Source of the DNA: Zhengella sp041738295
GTDB taxonomy: Bacteria > Pseudomonadota > Alphaproteobacteria > Rhizobiales > Rhizobiaceae
Direction of reading: 5' to 3'
Length of the DNA stretch: 10,174 nt
NCBI GenBank assembly: GCA_041738295.1
Contig: JBGSQC010000132.1
Location: 1-10,174, forward strand
Each line of letters begins with the position of its first letter. Position 1 is the first letter of the stretch. Shown here one piece after another: positions 1 through 5,822 of this stretch. A program made the translations under genes and the position numbers. The notes beneath the pieces were generated by a model, which had not been told where the DNA came from, did not search any database, and saw only the letters and a program-made list of their open reading frames with translations.

Positions 1-766
1 CGAAGGACAGCGGATTGGCACCCACCGCCGCGCCGACCGCCCGGCTCGCCTTGGGCTTTCCGATGGCGGACGCGATCTGCGAATAACTGGCGGCGTGATT
101 GAGCGGAATGCGCATCAGCGCTTCCCAGACGCGGATCTGGAAATCGGTGCCGATCATCACCACACGCAAGGGCTGGTCCGGCTGCCAGCGGGCAGGATCA
201 AAGATGCGCGACGCCAAGGGCGCAGTCCGTTCCGTATCCGGCATGAACCGGGCATTGGGCCAGCGTCCAGCCATGTCATCAAAGGCGGCCTGCTCTGCGC
301 CTTCATCGCAAAAGGCCAGGCCGCAGAGCCCGCGAGCCGTCGCCATGACCAATGCCTGGCCGAATGGCGAGGCATGGACACCCCAGAAAATCTCGATGCC
401 GGCACCGCGCGTCTTGTAGTCGCCCGGCGACAGCGCCTCATGGGTGACGAAGAGATCGTGCAGGCGCCCGGGGCCTGAGAGGCCCAGTTCGAAGGAGGCA
501 TCAAGAATGGGGGCGCCTTCGTCCAGCAGGCGGCGCGCGTGGTCCAGCGTCACGGCTTGCAGGAAGGCTTTTGGCGAGAGACCTGCCCAGCGGGTGAAAA
601 GCTTCTGCAGGCCGGTCGGCGTTTCACCGACTTCAGCTGCCAGAGCGTCCAGCGAAGGCTGGTCGCGATAATCAAGTGAGAGCTTTTCGATCACCCGGCT
701 GACCGTCCGGTAATCCGAACCGGACGGAGTGACATCACGGATGAGAATGGGCGTGTGGGCGGTCAT
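1..766 (-). CDS. AraC-type HTH / methylated-DNA-[protein]-cysteine S-methyltransferase fusion (Ada-like), 3' end missing
   Basis: Ada-like repair and regulatory protein; the family moves alkyl groups from O6-alkylguanine in DNA to a protein cysteine. 255 residues are visible before the reading frame leaves the window. Residues about 20-118 form an AraC-type DNA-binding domain with two helix-turn-helix units (SLDALAAEVG and ILDASFELGL). From about 125 follows the methyltransferase half, with FQIRVWEALMRIP at 209-221 and YSQIASAIGKPKASRAVGAA at 228-247. The PCHR active-site cysteine motif should come directly after the last visible residues (NPLSF), so catalytic competence cannot be judged here. 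The N-terminal zinc/phosphotriester cysteine domain of E. coli Ada is absent, so this is the shorter HTH-MGMT form. The ATG at 764-766 is chosen for its GGAGGAA ribosome-binding site 5-6 bases upstream. It may follow the small gene at 862-996. Confidence 0.9.
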   Translation of the reverse strand, partial: MTAHTPILIRDVTPSGSDYRTVSRVIEKLSLDYRDQPSLDALAAEVGETPTGLQKLFTRWAGLSPKAFLQAVTLDHARRLLDEGAPILDASFELGLSGPGRLHDLFVTHEALSPGDYKTRGAGIEIFWGVHASPFGQALVMATARGLCGLAFCDEGAEQAAFDDMAGRWPNARFMPDTERTAPLASRIFDPARWQPDQPLRVVMIGTDFQIRVWEALMRIPLNHAASYSQIASAIGKPKASRAVGAAVGANPLSF

Positions 767-791
767 GGCTTTTCCTCCATGGCCTCAAGAA

Positions 792-816
792 TGGCGCGGA
801 CGAGAGGCCCGCGCCA
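792..816 (-). terminator. GC-rich hairpin between the 44-aa gene and the Ada-like gene
   Basis: A perfect 8-bp stem (TGGCGCGG at 792-799 against CCGCGCCA at 809-816) encloses a 9-base loop. It lies after the stop of the small gene at 862-996 and before the ribosome-binding site of the Ada-like gene. In the minus direction the tail is TTCTTGAGG, so the U-tract is poor. It could be a weak terminator, an attenuating leader hairpin or chance in GC-rich DNA. Confidence 0.3.
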
Positions 817-861
817 CCCGAAACTTGCCGAACAGCTCCGCTTGAAGGGAGCGCCGGGAAA

Positions 862-996
862 TTACTTCGAGCCCTTGCCCTTGGCGGCTCCGGCGTCTTT
901 CACCTGCGATCCAAGAAGCGGCGCTGCTTTTTCGGGCTTCTTGTCCTTCTTGGGCTTGCGGACTTCCTTGTTGCTTTTCATTTGACCCTTGGCCAT
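862..996 (-). CDS. Small lysine-rich conserved protein (44 aa)
   Basis: A 44-residue protein starting MAKGQMKSNKEVRKPKKDKK and ending GAAKGKGSK, with about a quarter of its residues lysine and no cysteine or membrane segment. The start resembles short 'MAKGQ-x-R/KSNKE-x-KKPKK' proteins that I recall as annotated hypothetical proteins in many alphaproteobacteria; that is memory, not a search. The start is supported by GAGGA at 1006-1010, 9 bases before the ATG at 994-996, and the stop is TAA. The overlapping longer minus-strand frame (785-1042) lacks this family resemblance and is taken as a shadow. The basic, low-complexity composition suggests a disordered nucleic-acid- or ribosome-associated peptide, but no function is known to me. 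Confidence 0.75.
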   Translation of the reverse strand: MAKGQMKSNKEVRKPKKDKKPEKAAPLLGSQVKDAGAAKGKGSK

Positions 997-1073
997 CGGC
1001 GAAATTCCTCTTGCTGGCAGCCGAACGGCCGCACCTGCGCATCTGCGCTGTGGCGATCTTACGCCTGACGCTT

Positions 1074-1108
1074 GGGGAAATAAATTGCTCCCGATTGAAA
1101 ATCGCGAG
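1074..1108 (-). terminator. Putative terminator after the DUF2244 gene
   Basis: Just downstream of the DUF2244 stop, CTC-C-CGATT (1088-1096) pairs with AATCG-C-GAG (1100-1108). This gives an 8-bp stem with one C/C mismatch and a 3-base loop. In the minus direction it is followed by CAATTTATTT, a moderately U-rich tract. Position and tail fit an intrinsic terminator; the mismatch and broken U-run keep confidence modest. Confidence 0.4.
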
Positions 1109-1110
1109 GC

Positions 1111-1602
1111 TCAGCTGCGCTTGGCCGTTGCCAATGCGGCTGAGAAGGCCTTGGCGAAACTGTCGCGGTCATCGGGGTTGAGGAACTGACCGATGGAAAC
1201 GCTCTGCCCTGCGCCAACAATGTTCATGCCCGTGATCCCTATTTCGTCATGACGCGAAACCAGGAACTTCGCCCAGAACGGATTGAAGCGGTGTTCCTCG
1301 GCGCGGCCAGACGGGGCCACCTTGCGAATCAGCATGTCGTGGCGCCACAGCGTGACCTGTTCGCGGGCGCGCGCATCGCGGTAGTTCCACTTGAAGGCAG
1401 CCCAAAGCAGAAGAATATCGAGGCCGAAGAAGCCGAAGACCGGCCAGGCACCCTTTGACAGGAAGAACACGCCGGATGCCAACCAGACAAAGGTACAAAA
1501 CCCCATGACCATGAGAAAGCCCTTGCGCCCCAGCGAGCGGTGGGGCGTCAAAAGGGCATCGAAAACCGGCTCTTCGCTGTCAACGGCGGTGGCTTGGTCC
1601 AT
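1111..1602 (-). CDS. DUF2244 domain-containing membrane protein
   Basis: 163 residues. Two hydrophobic segments lie close together at about 27-48 (FLMVMGFCTFVWLASGVFF) and 52-72 (WPVFGFFGLDILLLWAAFKW). A soluble C-terminal half follows, containing NYRDARAREQVTLWRHDMLI and a region with RFNPFWAKFLV. The layout (short N-terminus, PHRSL, helical hairpin, beta-rich tail) matches DUF2244, a family of unknown biochemical function found beside nth in alphaproteobacteria. The ATG at 1600-1602 has no Shine-Dalgarno sequence, but a perfect TATAAT sits 8 bases upstream, which suggests a leaderless or near-leaderless message. The gene is divergent from nth. Confidence 0.85.
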   Translation of the reverse strand: MDQATAVDSEEPVFDALLTPHRSLGRKGFLMVMGFCTFVWLASGVFFLSKGAWPVFGFFGLDILLLWAAFKWNYRDARAREQVTLWRHDMLIRKVAPSGRAEEHRFNPFWAKFLVSRHDEIGITGMNIVGAGQSVSIGQFLNPDDRDSFAKAFSAALATAKRS

Positions 1603-1610
1603 GAGTTGGG

Positions 1611-1616
1611 ATTATA
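1611..1616 (-). promoter_or_regulatory. -10 element (TATAAT) of the DUF2244 gene, in the divergent gap with nth
   Basis: Read on the minus strand, 1616 to 1611 is TATAAT, a perfect -10 hexamer ending 8 bases before the DUF2244 ATG. Transcription would then start about 1-2 bases before the start codon. No good -35 is seen (best is TGCTTC with an 18-bp spacer). On the plus strand the same bases contribute to TATAGG at 1613-1618, a 4/6 -10 that could serve nth. Confidence 0.5.
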
Positions 1617-1639
1617 GGGAAAAGATGCAGGACGGAAGC

Positions 1640-2374
1640 ATGAAAAAAGTCGCATCCCCCAAAGCCGCGATCACAAAAACCGGAGCAAAGACGCGCTACT
1701 CAAAGGACGAGATGCGGGAGATCTTCCGCCGCTTTTCGGTGCAGCGCCCTGAACCGAAAGGCGAACTCGCCCATGTCAATCCGTTCACCCTGGTGGTGGC
1801 GGTGGCGCTTTCGGCGCAGGCGACCGACGCCGGCGTCAACAAGGCGACGAAAGAGCTGTTCCGCGTGGCCGACACGCCGGAGAAAATGCTGGCGCTCGGC
1901 GAAGAGAAGGTGGGCGAGTATATCCGCACCATCGGGCTTTGGCGCAACAAGGCCAAGAATGTCATCGCCCTGTCGCGCAAGCTGGTGGACGAGTTCGGCA
2001 GTGAAGTGCCGCGCACGCGCGAAGAGCTGGTGACGCTGCCCGGTGTCGGACGAAAGACTGCCAATGTGGTGATGTCGATGGCCTTCGGTATTCCGACCAT
2101 GGCGGTGGATACGCACATCTTCCGCATTGCCAACCGGATGGGCATGGCGCCCGGAAAGACACCCGACGAGGTGGAAGATGCGCTGATGCGGATCGTGCCG
2201 GAGGATTATCTCTTCCACGCGCATCACTGGCTGATCCTGCACGGTCGCTATTGCTGCAAGGCGCGCAAGCCGGATTGCGAGGCCTGTGTGATTGCCGACA
2301 TCTGCAAGTCACCGGAAAAGACCTGCGATGTGCCGGCGGCGCTGGTGGAACTGCCGGCGCAAGTGATTGGCTAA
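1640..2374 (+). CDS. nth: Endonuclease III (DNA glycosylase/AP lyase)
   Basis: Base-excision repair enzyme that removes oxidised pyrimidines and nicks the abasic site. 244 residues from this start. The helix-hairpin-helix LPGVGRKTANVV (133-144) carries catalytic Lys139, and VDTHIF carries catalytic Asp157; the 18-residue spacing equals that of E. coli K120 and D138. The [4Fe-4S] ligands are C206-X6-C213-X2-C216-X5-C222, the expected pattern and at the expected distance from the lysine. The basic N-terminus (KKVASPKAAITKTGAKTRYS) is a family-typical extension. ATG 1640 has AGGA 7 bases upstream. ATG 1625 (AGGGA 4 bases upstream, adds five residues) is a real alternative. Frames starting as far up as 1391 would overlap the DUF2244 gene and are rejected. 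Confidence 0.96.
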   Translation: MKKVASPKAAITKTGAKTRYSKDEMREIFRRFSVQRPEPKGELAHVNPFTLVVAVALSAQATDAGVNKATKELFRVADTPEKMLALGEEKVGEYIRTIGLWRNKAKNVIALSRKLVDEFGSEVPRTREELVTLPGVGRKTANVVMSMAFGIPTMAVDTHIFRIANRMGMAPGKTPDEVEDALMRIVPEDYLFHAHHWLILHGRYCCKARKPDCEACVIADICKSPEKTCDVPAALVELPAQVIG

Positions 2375-2403
2375 TGCGGCGAGACGCTTGCCTGTCCAGC
2401 AAG

Positions 2404-2434
2404 AATGATATACATATAGGGCGTGTATATCATT
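2404..2434. promoter_or_regulatory. Perfect inverted-repeat operator/promoter of the toxin-antitoxin module
   Basis: AATGATATACA (2404-2414) and TGTATATCATT (2424-2434) form an exact 11-bp inverted repeat with a 9-base spacer, centred at 2419. It ends 14 bases before the antitoxin ATG, next to the ribosome-binding site AGGAG (2438-2442). AT-rich palindromes of this type, overlapping the -10, are the usual binding sites of VapB/VapBC autorepressor complexes. A weak promoter, TTGCCT (2388-2393) with a 17-bp spacer to TACATA (2411-2416), runs into the left arm, so binding would block RNA polymerase. Autoregulation is inferred from family knowledge. Confidence 0.8.
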
Positions 2435-2448
2435 GCCAGGAGTTTCCC

Positions 2449-2679
2449 ATGCAGGTCTCCCGTTGGGGCAACAGCCTTGCCATCCGTCTGCCTGCCGCCG
2501 TTGTCGAAGCACTGGGCCTTCAGGAAGGCGATGACGTGAAGGTCATTGCCAGCAACCGTACGCTGATCGAAATCGAGCGGCAGCCCGGCGTGGATGCTGT
2601 GCTGGAAAGGCTGCGGACGTTGCGTGGGCGGCTTCCAGCCGATTTCCGGTTTGACCGCGAAGGCGCCAATGAGCGCTGA
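2449..2679 (+). CDS. vapB: AbrB/MazE-fold antitoxin (VapB type)
   Basis: A 76-residue antitoxin. The N-terminal 45 residues (MQVSRWGNSLAIRLP...LGLQEGDDVKVI) are a swapped-hairpin AbrB/SpoVT/MazE DNA-binding domain. The C-terminal tail, ending LPADFRFDREGANER, matches the toxin-binding tail typical of antitoxins that pair with PIN toxins. The ATG at 2449-2451 is set by AGGAG 6 bases upstream. The last 11 bases overlap the toxin gene, so the two are translationally coupled. It probably binds the inverted repeat at 2404-2434. The label vapB follows the partner toxin; the fold itself is MazE-like. Confidence 0.9.
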   Translation: MQVSRWGNSLAIRLPAAVVEALGLQEGDDVKVIASNRTLIEIERQPGVDAVLERLRTLRGRLPADFRFDREGANER

Positions 2680-3067
2680 GTTCGCCGATACGAATGTCCT
2701 CATCTATCTCCTTTCGGGAGATGCATTGAAGGCAGACAAGGCGGAATCCTGCCTGCGCCGCCGACCCGTCATATCCGTCCAGGTGCTGAACGAACTGGCC
2801 AATGTGGCCCGACGCAAGCTGGCGATGTCGCCTGACGAGACATGGCTGTTCCTGGACAGCGTGCGCGCGCTGGCCACCGTGGTGCCAGTCACAATCGATG
2901 TGCACGATCTTGGCCTTGCGCTGGCCAAGCACCACGGCTTCTCGATCTATGATTCGATGATCATCGCGGCAGCTTCGCTTGCCGGTTGCCAGACAGTGCT
3001 GAGCGAAGACATGCAGCACGGCTTCAAGACTGAAACCGGTGTCACAATCATCAACCCGTTCCGGTGA
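2669..3067 (+). CDS. vapC: PIN-domain ribonuclease toxin (VapC type)
   Basis: A 132-residue PIN-domain protein, the usual length. The acidic Mg2+ site is complete: Asp7 in FADTNVLIY, Glu42 in VLNELANV, Asp95 in FSIYDSMII, and Asp114 in LSEDMQHG. VapC toxins are RNases, many of which cut tRNA or 23S rRNA; the target here cannot be told. The ATG at 2669 lies inside the antitoxin gene, which is typical for this module. The stop TGA (3065-3067) directly abuts the stop of the convergent EI24 gene. No inactivating change is seen, so the toxin appears functional. Confidence 0.92.
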   Translation: MSAEFADTNVLIYLLSGDALKADKAESCLRRRPVISVQVLNELANVARRKLAMSPDETWLFLDSVRALATVVPVTIDVHDLGLALAKHHGFSIYDSMIIAAASLAGCQTVLSEDMQHGFKTETGVTIINPFR

Positions 3068-3802
3068 TCAGGCAGGGCGCCCGCCTTCCAATGCGGAAAA
3101 ACGCGGGTCGGCGACCGAGAGCTTCTTGTGCAGATGAACCATCATGGCGGCGGCAAAGAGCGGCGTTGCCAGGTTCAGAACCGGCACCGAGAGGAAGCCT
3201 GCGATCACCAGTCCGGCGAAAAAGACAGTGGTGGAATGCTTGCGGCGGAACAGCCGGGCTTCATCCTCGGAGCGGAAACGCATCGCGGCAAACTCAAAGA
3301 ATTCCCGGCCGAGCAGATAGCCGTTGACGAGGAAGAAGGCGGCGATGTTGACGCCTGGAACCAGCAGCAGCAGCAATGCCACGATGTTGCCGGCGATCAC
3401 CACGCCGAGGAACTTCGCAGCCAGGACGCCAGAGCGGATTACCGGAAGAGCCGTACCTGGCCGGTCGCGGGGATAATCCTGCTTTTCGACCACCTCGGCT
3501 ACGTCATCCAGGAAGATGCCGGCGACAATCGCGGTGACCGGCGCGATCAGCAGGGCGAGGCCCAGCGCAAGGCCGACACCGGCAAAGATGGCGGCGACAA
3601 CGCCAAGCCAGCCGGCCCAGGAGGGCAGGCCGGGCAGAAGCGCATCCAGCCAGGGCAATGCCATCCATTCGAACAGGCCCTTCATGCCGAACCAGGCCCC
3701 GACCAGAAGAAGCAGCGTCATGCCAATCGATTTCAGCAGAACAGACCGGAATTCCGGAGTGAACAGGCGGCTGGCCGCCATCCGCGCAGCATCAATGATC
3801 AT
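3068..3802 (-). CDS. EI24-domain / CysZ-like integral membrane protein
   Basis: 244 residues with four hydrophobic blocks at about 23-44, 65-98, 132-165 and 193-225. Some are long enough to be re-entrant or paired helices. NGYLLGREFFEFAAMRFRS at about 160-178 is the sequence I associate with the EI24 (PF07264) family, annotated in alphaproteobacteria as EI24-domain or sulfate-transporter-family proteins and related to E. coli CysZ, a sulfate channel. The substrate here is not shown, and no other cys gene is in the window. The ATG at 3800-3802 has AGGG 5 bases upstream; frames extending to 4066 would cross the kinase start and are rejected. It is divergent from the kinase gene. Confidence 0.85.
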   Translation of the reverse strand: MIIDAARMAASRLFTPEFRSVLLKSIGMTLLLLVGAWFGMKGLFEWMALPWLDALLPGLPSWAGWLGVVAAIFAGVGLALGLALLIAPVTAIVAGIFLDDVAEVVEKQDYPRDRPGTALPVIRSGVLAAKFLGVVIAGNIVALLLLLVPGVNIAAFFLVNGYLLGREFFEFAAMRFRSEDEARLFRRKHSTTVFFAGLVIAGFLSVPVLNLATPLFAAAMMVHLHKKLSVADPRFSALEGGRPA

Positions 3803-3854
3803 GGCAACCCTGCCCTTTGTCCAAACCGGATGCGGCTTTGCGCCGCCTTTCCGG

Positions 3855-3883
3855 CAGATAGGAAGCTGATGGGCGTCCCGCAA
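3855..3883 (-). promoter_or_regulatory. Weak promoter candidate for the EI24 gene
   Basis: On the minus strand, TTGCGG (3883-3878), a 17-bp spacer and TATCTG (3860-3855) would start transcription about 45 bases before the EI24 ATG. Each hexamer matches consensus at only 3 of 6 bases, though the TTG and TAT cores are kept. This 151-bp gap (3803-3953) must also hold the promoter of the divergent kinase; GATAAA at 3916-3921 is the only -10-like string seen on the plus strand, with no good -35. Confidence 0.25.
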
Positions 3884-3953
3884 GACGATCTCTTCTTGCA
3901 ATGCAACAGAAAGGCGATAAACGGACCCGGTACAGGATGCGCAGGGGACCTCC

Positions 3954-4946
3954 ATGGACCGGTATGACGTGCTTTGCATCGGCAATGCCATTGTCGACAT
4001 CATCGCCCGGTGCGATGATGATTTTCTTGTTTCCAACTCCATCATCAAGGGGGCGATGAACCTCATTGATGCCGAACGGGCCGAGGCGCTTTATGCAGCC
4101 ATGGGCCCGGCGGTGGAAACATCAGGCGGCAGTGCCGGAAACACGGCAGCCGGCATCGCCTCCTTCGGCGGCAAGACGGCCTATTTCGGCAAGATCAGCA
4201 ATGACAGCCTGGGGCGCATCTTCACCCATGACATCCGCGCGCAGGGCGTTTCCTTTGACACGCGCCCGCTTGCCGGAAATCCGCCCACGGCCCGCTCGAT
4301 GATCTTCGTGACACCGGATGGTGAGCGCTCCATGAACACCTATCTCGGCGCCTGCGTGGAGCTCGGGCCGGACGATGTGGAGCCGCAGAAGGCAAAGGCG
4401 GCAAAGGTTACCTATTTCGAGGGCTATTTGTGGGACCCGCCGCTTGCCAAGGAAGCGATCCGCCAAACCGCTGCGCTGACCCATGAGGGCGGCGGCGAGG
4501 TGTCGATGACCTTGTCCGATCCGTTCTGCGTGGATCGCTACCGCGACGAATTCCTTGAGCTGATGCGGTCCGGCACGGTCGATATCGTGTTTGCCAATGA
4601 GCACGAGCTGAAATCGCTCTACCAGACATCCGACTTCGAAACGGCGCTCGGGCTGATCCGCGCGGACTGCAAGCTGGCAGCGATCACACGGTCGGAACTG
4701 GGTTCGATCATTGTTCGCGGTGATGAAACGATCACCGTTGAAGCGGTTGCCATTGAGCAACTGGTCGACACGACCGGGGCGGGAGACCTTTATGCCGCCG
4801 GTTTCCTGTATGGCTACACGGCAGGTCTGCCGCTTGCGACCTGCGGAGAGCTGGGTTCGCTGGCTGCGGCCATCGTCATCCAGCAGATCGGCCCGCGCCC
4901 GCAGGCCAATTTGCGCGATGCCGCCATTCAGGCCGGCCTGATCTGA
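3954..4946 (+). CDS. PfkB-family carbohydrate/adenosine kinase
   Basis: A 330-residue ribokinase-fold ATP-dependent kinase. The N-terminal PfkB signature is ETSGGSAGNTAAGIASFGG at 55-73, and the C-terminal signature is DTTGAGDLYAAGFLYG at 272-287, with catalytic base Asp278 and the anion-hole GAG. NEHEL at 215-219 is the conserved NxxE region. The ATG follows AGGGGA with a 5-base spacer. Close relatives in alphaproteobacteria are usually annotated adenosine kinase (adenosine to AMP, purine salvage), but motifs alone do not separate this from other PfkB sugar kinases. It is divergent from EI24 and convergent with the TRIC gene, with the mosaic repeat between. Confidence 0.9.
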   Translation: MDRYDVLCIGNAIVDIIARCDDDFLVSNSIIKGAMNLIDAERAEALYAAMGPAVETSGGSAGNTAAGIASFGGKTAYFGKISNDSLGRIFTHDIRAQGVSFDTRPLAGNPPTARSMIFVTPDGERSMNTYLGACVELGPDDVEPQKAKAAKVTYFEGYLWDPPLAKEAIRQTAALTHEGGGEVSMTLSDPFCVDRYRDEFLELMRSGTVDIVFANEHELKSLYQTSDFETALGLIRADCKLAAITRSELGSIIVRGDETITVEAVAIEQLVDTTGAGDLYAAGFLYGYTAGLPLATCGELGSLAAAIVIQQIGPRPQANLRDAAIQAGLI

Positions 4947-4973
4947 CGTTCTGGTCTTAGGGAATCAAGGCTA

Positions 4974-5074
4974 GGACCTATCCACTCTTCGTTGAATCGG
5001 TAACAGTCCCTATCTCTTTGATTCTCCGCAATTCCGGACGCGAAACCGGTTTCCACTTTCGCTGGAATTGCTCT
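4974..5074. repeat. Two-hairpin intergenic mosaic repeat of the alphaproteobacterial 'GCAATTCC' type
   Basis: Part one is an intact nested palindrome. GCAATTCC (5028-5035) pairs with GGAATTGC (5064-5071), and inside it GCGAAA (5040-5045) pairs with TTTCGC (5057-5062), around the self-complementary AAACCGGTTT (5043-5052). Part two (4974-5009) has outer arms GGAC and GTCC and decayed inner pairing. A linker (TATCTCTTTGATTC, 5011-5024) joins them. From memory, the GAGCAATTCC..GGAATTGC palindrome followed by a CAAAGAGATAGA-like linker and a second GATTC-containing hairpin is one of the most abundant intergenic repeats in Hyphomicrobiales genomes. It fills the gap between convergent genes, its end touching the TRIC stop codon (5073-5075), and could act as a two-way terminator or mRNA 3'-end stabiliser. 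Confidence 0.75.
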
Positions 5075-5729
5075 AGTCGCGCAGCACGTTCTTGCGCTTC
5101 AGCTCCTCCTCGGTACGGCCAGCCCTTGGCCGGTAGCCGGGGATGCGCCAGCCGAAATGAAGCGCACCGCCGCGCACGGCGAAGGCAATCGCCGCCCCGC
5201 ACCCTGCCGCCAGCCAGAGCGGGGATCCGGCAAGCGTGAGCCCGGTATAGACAGCGCCACCGACCATGGCAGCCGTCACATAGATTTCAGGGCGCATGAG
5301 GACCGAAGGCTCGCCCGCCAGCGTGTCACGTGCAATGCCTCCAAAGGCTGCCGTCAGCATTCCCATGACGATGGCGACTGTGGCTGAGCCGCTCGCCGCA
5401 AGGCCCTTGGCCGCCCCCATGACGGCATAGGCGGCAAGACCGACTGCATCAAGCCAGAGCAGCCATTGATAGCGGCTTTCAAGGCGATGAGCGGTGAAGA
5501 AAACGAGGATGGCCGTTGCCACTGACACAAGGATGTAGGCCGGCTGGCCGACCCAGAAGACCGGGGTCTGGCCCAGCACCAGATCGCGCAGTGTGCCGCC
5601 ACCAATGCCGGTGATCACCGCAAAGAACAGGAAGCCGATGATATCGAGCTGCTTGCGCGAGGCCGCCAGCGCTCCCGTGGCAGCAAAGACCGCGACGCCG
5701 GCAAAATCGAGGTAGAGCAGAGGGTTCAT
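5073..5729 (-). CDS. TRIC-family (UPF0126, YicG-like) trimeric intracellular cation channel
   Basis: 218 residues with about seven hydrophobic helices in two homologous halves. Each half holds the family glycine-arginine motif: GIGGGTLRD at 41-49 and FGGIARD at 129-135. Bacterial TRIC proteins are homotrimeric, inner-membrane, K+-permeable channels. The C-terminal tail (GYRPRAGRTEEELKRKNVLRD) is hydrophilic. The ATG at 5727-5729 has only a weak AGG 5 bases upstream. An out-of-frame 6-codon ORF (5745 to 5725) ends in a TGA overlapping this ATG. The gene is convergent with the kinase and separated from the upstream L,D-transpeptidase by a strong terminator, so it is probably transcribed on its own. 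Confidence 0.93.
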   Translation of the reverse strand: MNPLLYLDFAGVAVFAATGALAASRKQLDIIGFLFFAVITGIGGGTLRDLVLGQTPVFWVGQPAYILVSVATAILVFFTAHRLESRYQWLLWLDAVGLAAYAVMGAAKGLAASGSATVAIVMGMLTAAFGGIARDTLAGEPSVLMRPEIYVTAAMVGGAVYTGLTLAGSPLWLAAGCGAAIAFAVRGGALHFGWRIPGYRPRAGRTEEELKRKNVLRD

Positions 5730-5769
5730 ACTGGCCTGCTTGCCATGAATTGCAGGCTGCCGTCCAAGG

Positions 5770-5796
5770 AAAAAGGCGGACCTTGCGGCCCGCCTT
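5770..5796 (-). terminator. Intrinsic terminator of the L,D-transpeptidase gene
   Basis: On the minus strand AAGGCGGGCC, a GCAA (GNRA) tetraloop and GGTCCGCCTT make a 10-bp stem with one G-U pair. Its end merges into a run of five T. It lies 26 bases after the L,D-transpeptidase stop. The stable stem, tetraloop and U-tract make this the most convincing terminator in the window. Confidence 0.88.
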
Positions 5797-5822
5797 CGGG
5801 TTCTATCGAAAGGTGCGTGTGC

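Noticed and set aside
785..1042. 85-codon minus-strand frame overlapping the 44-aa gene
   Set aside because: Serine/arginine-rich shadow; the overlapping frame at 862-996 has the better ribosome-binding site and a family-like N-terminus.
1391..1639. N-terminal extension of nth
   Set aside because: The added residues are out of character for endonuclease III and overlap the DUF2244 coding region; starts at 1625/1640 have ribosome-binding sites.
1700..2242. Minus-strand open frame (180 codons) opposite nth
   Set aside because: Histidine/arginine-rich antisense translation with no domain; nth on the other strand has every catalytic and Fe-S residue.
3128..3967. Long plus-strand open frame (279 codons) opposite the EI24 gene
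   Set aside because: Low-complexity, Q/G/E-rich translation with no family resemblance, lying antisense to a recognisable membrane protein; a shadow of high-GC codon bias.
4122..4760. Minus-strand open frame (212 codons) opposite the PfkB kinase
   Set aside because: Composition typical of an antisense shadow; both PfkB signatures are on the plus strand.
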